Source of the DNA: an uncultured Lachnospiraceae bacterium
Lineage (GTDB): Bacteria; Bacillota; Clostridia; Lachnospirales; Lachnospiraceae
Length of the DNA stretch: 7,805 nucleotides
NCBI GenBank assembly: GCA_910583815.1
Contig: CAJTZB010000121.1
Coordinates: forward strand, 1 to 7,805
Reading direction: 5' to 3'
Each line of letters begins with the position of its first letter. The stretch's first letter is position 1. The notes under the pieces were generated by a model, which was not told where the DNA came from, ran no database searches, and saw only the letters and a list, made by a program, of their open reading frames with translations. Of this stretch, positions 4,837 to 7,805 are shown piece after piece. Both the position numbers and the translations under genes were made by a program.

Positions 4837-6504
4837 CTAAAACAGCCCTGCAATTGCGCCGTCTTCTACATCAATCTGCTCTGCCGCAGGAACCTTCGGA
4901 AGTCCCGGCATTGTCATCATCGTTCCTGTAATTGCTACAAGGAATCCTGCTCCTGCACTTAAGTATGCTTCCCTGATATTTACCGTAAATCCAGTCGGCC
5001 TGCCAAGTTTCTTCGGGTCATCCGAAAGCGAATATTGATTCTTCGCCATGCAGACCGGCACATTTGCATAGCCAAGCTCTTCTATGCGTTTGATTGCCTT
5101 TCTTGCTGTTTCATCATAAGTAACTGCATCTGCACCATAAATCTTCTTTGCAATTGTTTCAATCTTTTCAAACAGGCTCAGACTATCCTCATACAGCACA
5201 TGGAACCGGCTTTCTTTCTCTTCTATTGTCTTTAATACTGCGTTAGCAAGCTCTATGCCGCCTGCACCTCCTTTTTCCCATACTTCAGAAAGAGCAAATT
5301 CGCAGCCACGTTCACGGCAAAAGCTTTCTACATATTGGAGCTCTGCATCTGTGTCCGTCAAGAAACGGTTCAATGTCACAACGACCGGAACACCAAACTG
5401 CTGCAGGTTTTCAATATGTTTTTCTAAATTAACAATACCTCGTTTTAATGCCTCTAAATTCTCTTCTTTTAAATCGGTCTTTGGCACGCCGCCATTATAC
5501 TTAAGCGCACGTACCGTCGCAACAAGCACAACAGCCGCCGGCTGCAGCCCTGCCATTCGGCACTTTATATCAAAAAACTTTTCTGCACCAAGATCAGCTC
5601 CAAAACCTGCCTCCGTAATCACATAATCCGCCAGTTTCAACGCCGTCTTTGTAGCCCGGACACTATTGCAGCCATGTGCAATATTAGCAAACGGACCACC
5701 GTGGACAATTGCCGGAGTATGTTCTAATGTCTGAATCAGGTTCGGCTGCATTGCATCTTTTAAAAGTGCCGCCATCGCACCGACTGCATTTACATCTGCT
5801 CCTGTCACCGGCTCTCCGTCATAATTATACGCCACAATAATCCGTGACAGGCGTGCTTTTAAATCTTCCATATCGGAAGCAAGGCAAAGAATTGCCATAA
5901 TCTCAGACGCCACGGTAATAATGAAATGGTCTTCTCTTACAATACCGTCTGTCTTCTTTCCCATTCCGACCACGATATTGCGGAGCGCGCGGTCATTCAT
6001 ATCTAGGCAACGCTTCCACACAACCTGTTTTGGGTCGATACGAAGCGCATTGCCCTGAAACATATGGTTATCTAACATTGCTGCAAGCAGATTGTTTGCA
6101 GAGGTAATTGCATGAAAATCCCCAGTAAAATGCAGATTCAGTTCTTCCATCGGAACAACCTGAGCATAGCCGCCGCCCGCAGCACCGCCTTTGATTCCGA
6201 AACATGGTCCAAGAGACGGCTCTCTGAGCGCAATTACTGCTTTCTTCTTAAGACATCCAAATGCCTCACCCAGACCGATGGAAGTTGTTGTCTTTCCTTC
6301 TCCTGCAGGCGTAGGATTGATGGCGGTCACCAAAATCAGCTTTCCGTTTGGACGTTCTGATACCTTTTGTATCAGTTCTTCTGAAAGCTTTGCCTTATAC
6401 TTTCCATACAGCTCCAAATCCTCCTCGCCAATATCAAGAAGTGCCGCCACCTCTTTGATCTGTTTTAATGTTGCTTCCTGTGCAATCTGAATGTCTGTTT
6501 TCAT
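4837..6504 (-). CDS. fhs: formate-tetrahydrofolate ligase (10-formyl-THF synthetase)
   Basis: A full-length enzyme of 555 residues. It makes 10-formyl-THF from formate, ATP and tetrahydrofolate in the cytoplasm, feeding purine and formyl-Met synthesis and, in acetogens, the methyl branch of the Wood-Ljungdahl pathway. Visible landmarks are the P-loop TPAGEGKTTT at 65-74, REPSLGPCFGIKGGAAGGG at 94-112, LHFTGDFHAITSANNLLAA near 124-142, the ITEAGFGADLGAEKF segment in the middle, and a C-terminal MTMPGLPKVPA. The start at 6504 (MKTDIQIAQ) has GGGAGG six bases upstream; that site is the end of the structured leader repeat copy B. The sugar isomerase-like gene follows after 22 bases. No other Wood-Ljungdahl gene is in the window, so acetogenesis cannot be inferred. 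Confidence 0.98.
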   Translation of the reverse strand: MKTDIQIAQEATLKQIKEVAALLDIGEEDLELYGKYKAKLSEELIQKVSERPNGKLILVTAINPTPAGEGKTTTSIGLGEAFGCLKKKAVIALREPSLGPCFGIKGGAAGGGYAQVVPMEELNLHFTGDFHAITSANNLLAAMLDNHMFQGNALRIDPKQVVWKRCLDMNDRALRNIVVGMGKKTDGIVREDHFIITVASEIMAILCLASDMEDLKARLSRIIVAYNYDGEPVTGADVNAVGAMAALLKDAMQPNLIQTLEHTPAIVHGGPFANIAHGCNSVRATKTALKLADYVITEAGFGADLGAEKFFDIKCRMAGLQPAAVVLVATVRALKYNGGVPKTDLKEENLEALKRGIVNLEKHIENLQQFGVPVVVTLNRFLTDTDAELQYVESFCRERGCEFALSEVWEKGGAGGIELANAVLKTIEEKESRFHVLYEDSLSLFEKIETIAKKIYGADAVTYDETARKAIKRIEELGYANVPVCMAKNQYSLSDDPKKLGRPTGFTVNIREAYLSAGAGFLVAITGTMMTMPGLPKVPAAEQIDVEDGAIAGLF

Positions 6505-6510
6505 TCCAAT

Positions 6511-6612
6511 CCTCCCATTCTTCCGCCGCAGACGGCCTTTTATTCAGAGCGAACTTTGTGTGTCAGCACAAATTCCCGGCTGAATAATCTCTGATTTTTC
6601 AGCCCATACTCC
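6511..6612 (-). repeat. structured leader repeat, copy B (before fhs)
   Basis: The counterpart of 3114-3217. The largest stem is kept with one mismatch (6578-6589 with 6593-6604, triloop). The TTTGTG stem is kept (6555-6561 with 6566-6572, closing pair altered), and the GC-rich stem next to the Shine-Dalgarno is kept with a wobble on the minus strand (6523-6527 with 6531-6535). The CCTTCT/AGAAGG stem of copy A is lost. As in copy A, it ends in the Shine-Dalgarno of the next minus-strand gene. Confidence 0.8.
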
Positions 6613-6690
6613 TTTTCACTCTGCACATTTTTCTGCATTTGTGCCAATTAGCGCCGGTGGACAGACGCTGATAAGCCACTTTAAAGAATC

Positions 6691-7392
6691 CTATAATATA
6701 TCTGCTATGCCAAGCAGCTCTTTCAGCTCGGCATAGGTGGCTACTGTGTAAGTTGGTTCTATTTCGGCATCGCTTGCCTCTCCATGTGGATTGTACCAGC
6801 AAGTATCAATTCCTGCAATATTTCCTCCTTTGATATCGGATGTCAAAGAATCGCCAATAATCAGCGCCTGTTCCCTTACAAAATTATCGATCCCTCGTTC
6901 AACTGCATCAAAGAACTCTTTCTGCGGCTTCGGCGCTCCGATTTCCTCTGAGATAAATACACCTTTTAAGTATGGCTGTAAACCGGAAGAAGCCAGTCTT
7001 GTCCTCTGTGTCTCTGCCACCCCATTTGTTACAAGATACAGTTCAAACTCTCCTGCAAGCTCTCTGCAAAGTTCCAGCGCTCCGGGAAACAATCGGCCTT
7101 CTGCCGCTAACCCAGCCTGAAAGCTGACCCTTGCCGCCTCTGCATCTCCCTGTATTCCGGCCGCCTCAAAAAATTGGGAGAACCTTGCTATAAGCAGCTC
7201 CTGCCTCGTAATCTTCCCAAGCTCTAACTGTTTCCACAAAGACAGGTTCAGTTCAGAATAGAGTTTCTGGTACTCTTCCCTGTATTCCACGCCACTCTTC
7301 AAAAGCGCCGCCCTCAAAGCTTCCCGCTCGGCATAATGAAAGTCAAAAAGCGTTTCATCCGCATCAAACAATAAAAAACGATACTGCTGCAT
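6691..7392 (-). CDS. yjjG: YjjG-type HAD-superfamily noncanonical pyrimidine nucleotidase
   Basis: At 233 residues, the usual length for YjjG-type phosphatases. All HAD motifs are present: motif I DADETLFDF (D10 nucleophile, D12 acid/base), motif II LVTNG (T122), the conserved Lys in GAPKP (K155), and motif IV IIGDSLTSDIKGG (D181, D186). A helical cap occupies about residues 16-100. The YjjG group removes phosphate from nucleoside monophosphates such as dUMP and dTMP and from damaged pyrimidine nucleotides, guarding against their incorporation into DNA; the precise substrate here is inferred. The start at 7392 (MQQYRFLLF) has AGGAGG four bases upstream. The frame is open to 7539 but that extension is a direct repeat, not conserved protein. 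No clear terminator separates it from fhs 186 bases downstream. Confidence 0.9.
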   Translation of the reverse strand: MQQYRFLLFDADETLFDFHYAEREALRAALLKSGVEYREEYQKLYSELNLSLWKQLELGKITRQELLIARFSQFFEAAGIQGDAEAARVSFQAGLAAEGRLFPGALELCRELAGEFELYLVTNGVAETQRTRLASSGLQPYLKGVFISEEIGAPKPQKEFFDAVERGIDNFVREQALIIGDSLTSDIKGGNIAGIDTCWYNPHGEASDAEIEPTYTVATYAELKELLGIADIL

Positions 7393-7400
7393 ATGTCCTC

Positions 7401-7441
7401 CTATTTTAAGTTCCGCATCCAACCCTTCCAGCACCCTGTTT
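7401..7441. repeat. 41-bp direct repeat, copy near the HAD gene
   Basis: Matches 7506-7546 at 39 of 41 positions (differences at 7403/7508 and 7436/7541), including 32 identical bases in a row at 7404-7435. The offset is 105 bases, a multiple of three. This copy lies directly upstream of the HAD ribosome binding site. The 64 bases between copies contain an imperfect hairpin (TTTGGCA with TGCCCAAA) and the palindrome ATGCAT. Confidence 0.85.
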
Positions 7442-7505
7442 GGCAGAGCAATTTTGCCCAAAATGCATGGTCGGAAATTCCTCTGGGGCGCTGTCCGGGT
7501 TGCTG

Positions 7506-7546
7506 CTGTTTTAAGTTCCGCATCCAACCCTTCCAGCACCTTGTTT
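7506..7546. repeat. 41-bp direct repeat, copy near the ftsK fragment
   Basis: The second copy of the 105-base-spaced direct repeat. Its right end runs into the left arm of the inverted repeat at 7539-7562. On the minus strand the repeat reads open in the HAD frame as VLEGLDAELK, but I take this as coincidental to a noncoding repeat because nothing about it is HAD-like. Confidence 0.85.
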
Positions 7547-7562
7547 TTAATTATTTAGCAGG
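7539..7562. repeat. left arm of a 24-bp inverted repeat bounding the ftsK fragment
   Basis: Equals the reverse complement of 7782-7805 at 23 of 24 positions; the outer 18 (7539-7556) are perfect. The right arm contains the natural end of ftsK (codons for LQNN and the stop), so this left arm is an inverted copy of the ftsK 3' end. Confidence 0.85.
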
Positions 7563-7797
7563 TAATTCTGATAGCGGAAGAGACGAGTACTTTGCGGAAG
7601 CAGGCCGCTTTATTATTGAAAAGGACAAGGCTTCGATTGGCATGTTGCAGCGTGTCTATAAAATTGGCTTCAACCGCGCCGCGCGTATTATGGACCAGCT
7701 TTCCGAAGCAGGCATTGTTGGCCCGGAAGAAGGAACAAAGCCACGCAAAATTTTAATGACACAAGAAGAATTTGAACAGTTCCTGCAAAATAATTAA
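7549..7797 (+). pseudogene. ftsK: FtsK/SpoIIIE DNA translocase, orphan C-terminal gamma domain (5'-truncated)
   Basis: About 80 codons encode a complete FtsK gamma domain: DEYFAEAGRFIIEKDKAS, then the winged-helix core GMLQRVYKIGFNRAARIMDQ and GIVGPEEGTKPRKILM, ending FEQFLQNN. In FtsK/SpoIIIE this domain binds polar sequence motifs (KOPS/SRS) and steers the hexameric motor. Here the alpha and beta motor domains that should precede it are missing: upstream plus-strand DNA is the direct repeat and then the antisense of the HAD gene. No start codon or ribosome binding site suits the fragment; the open frame reaches an ATG at 7393 only through antisense sequence. The remaining residues are intact, without stops, so loss is recent or the segment can be restored by inversion. 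It is flanked by an inverted repeat. Domain identity is firm; the pseudogene status is inferred. Confidence 0.8.
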
Positions 7798-7805
7798 AAA
7801 CAAGG
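7782..7805. repeat. right arm of the 24-bp inverted repeat
   Basis: Covers the last four ftsK codons, the stop codon and the eight bases after it, and reaches the last base of the window, so the repeat may continue outside. See 7539-7562 for the match. Confidence 0.85.

Noticed and set aside
4815..4853. Longer starts for the isomerase-like gene
   Set aside because: GGAGG is five bases before the ATG at 4814, and homologues begin with the first beta strand there; the farthest start overlaps fhs without a ribosome site.
5255..5626. Plus-strand open frames of 60-120 codons opposite fhs (also 6112-6490 and 5035-5235)
   Set aside because: Shadows of a well-conserved gene: no ribosome sites, serine- and cysteine-rich composition typical of antisense frames.
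7401..7546. CRISPR array from the direct repeat
   Set aside because: Only two copies, with a 41-bp repeat and a 64-bp interval, no further units and no cas genes.
7393..7797. A real 134-residue gene ending in the FtsK gamma domain
   Set aside because: The first 50 or so codons are antisense repeat DNA with no ribosome site; only the part from about 7549 is protein-like.

Overview
The window looks like chromosomal DNA from a spore-forming anaerobe of the Clostridia, most likely a Lachnospiraceae relative. The grounds are the gene set (NrdR, a YlmC/YmxH-type PRC-barrel sporulation protein, formate-tetrahydrofolate ligase, DUF5662, a YifB/ComM ATPase), strong purine-rich Shine-Dalgarno sites, and the style of the proteins. 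This is judged from recognition, not from a search. Almost everything reads on the minus strand; only the YlmC/YmxH gene and an ftsK fragment at the right edge read on the plus strand. No tRNA, rRNA, CRISPR array, transposase or phage gene was seen.

Layout in minus-strand transcription order. At the right edge (7401-7805) is an unusual junction: a 41-bp direct repeat, then an orphan FtsK gamma (winged-helix) domain in plus orientation bounded by a 24-bp inverted repeat. Next come a YjjG-type HAD nucleotidase (6691-7392), fhs (4837-6504) and a sugar-phosphate isomerase/epimerase-like TIM-barrel gene (3963-4814); the last two are spaced like an operon. A convergent intergenic region (3637-3962) holds the terminator of the plus-strand ylmC/ymxH gene (3346-3636) and a palindrome-rich element. 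Divergent from ylmC runs nrdR (2650-3108), a P-loop kinase (2011-2568) and a DUF5662 gene (1461-2033), the last two overlapping and ending at a terminator. A hypothetical charged protein (746-1348) follows, then the 5' part of a comM/yifB gene (1-622) with its own strong promoter and a palindrome in the leader.

Most of the functions are housekeeping: one-carbon metabolism (fhs), control of ribonucleotide reductase (nrdR), nucleotide clean-up (HAD), DNA uptake/processing (comM) and chromosome translocation (ftsK remnant). The most interesting signals lie between genes. (1) A structured repeat of about 100 bp occurs twice, directly before nrdR and before fhs. Each copy ends in the gene's own Shine-Dalgarno, so it behaves like a portable leader. 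(2) The ftsK 3' end is detached from its motor and framed by an inverted repeat, which suggests an inversion or fold-back. (3) A nested palindromic element lies between convergent genes. (4) A 10-bp perfect inverted repeat sits just downstream of the comM promoter.
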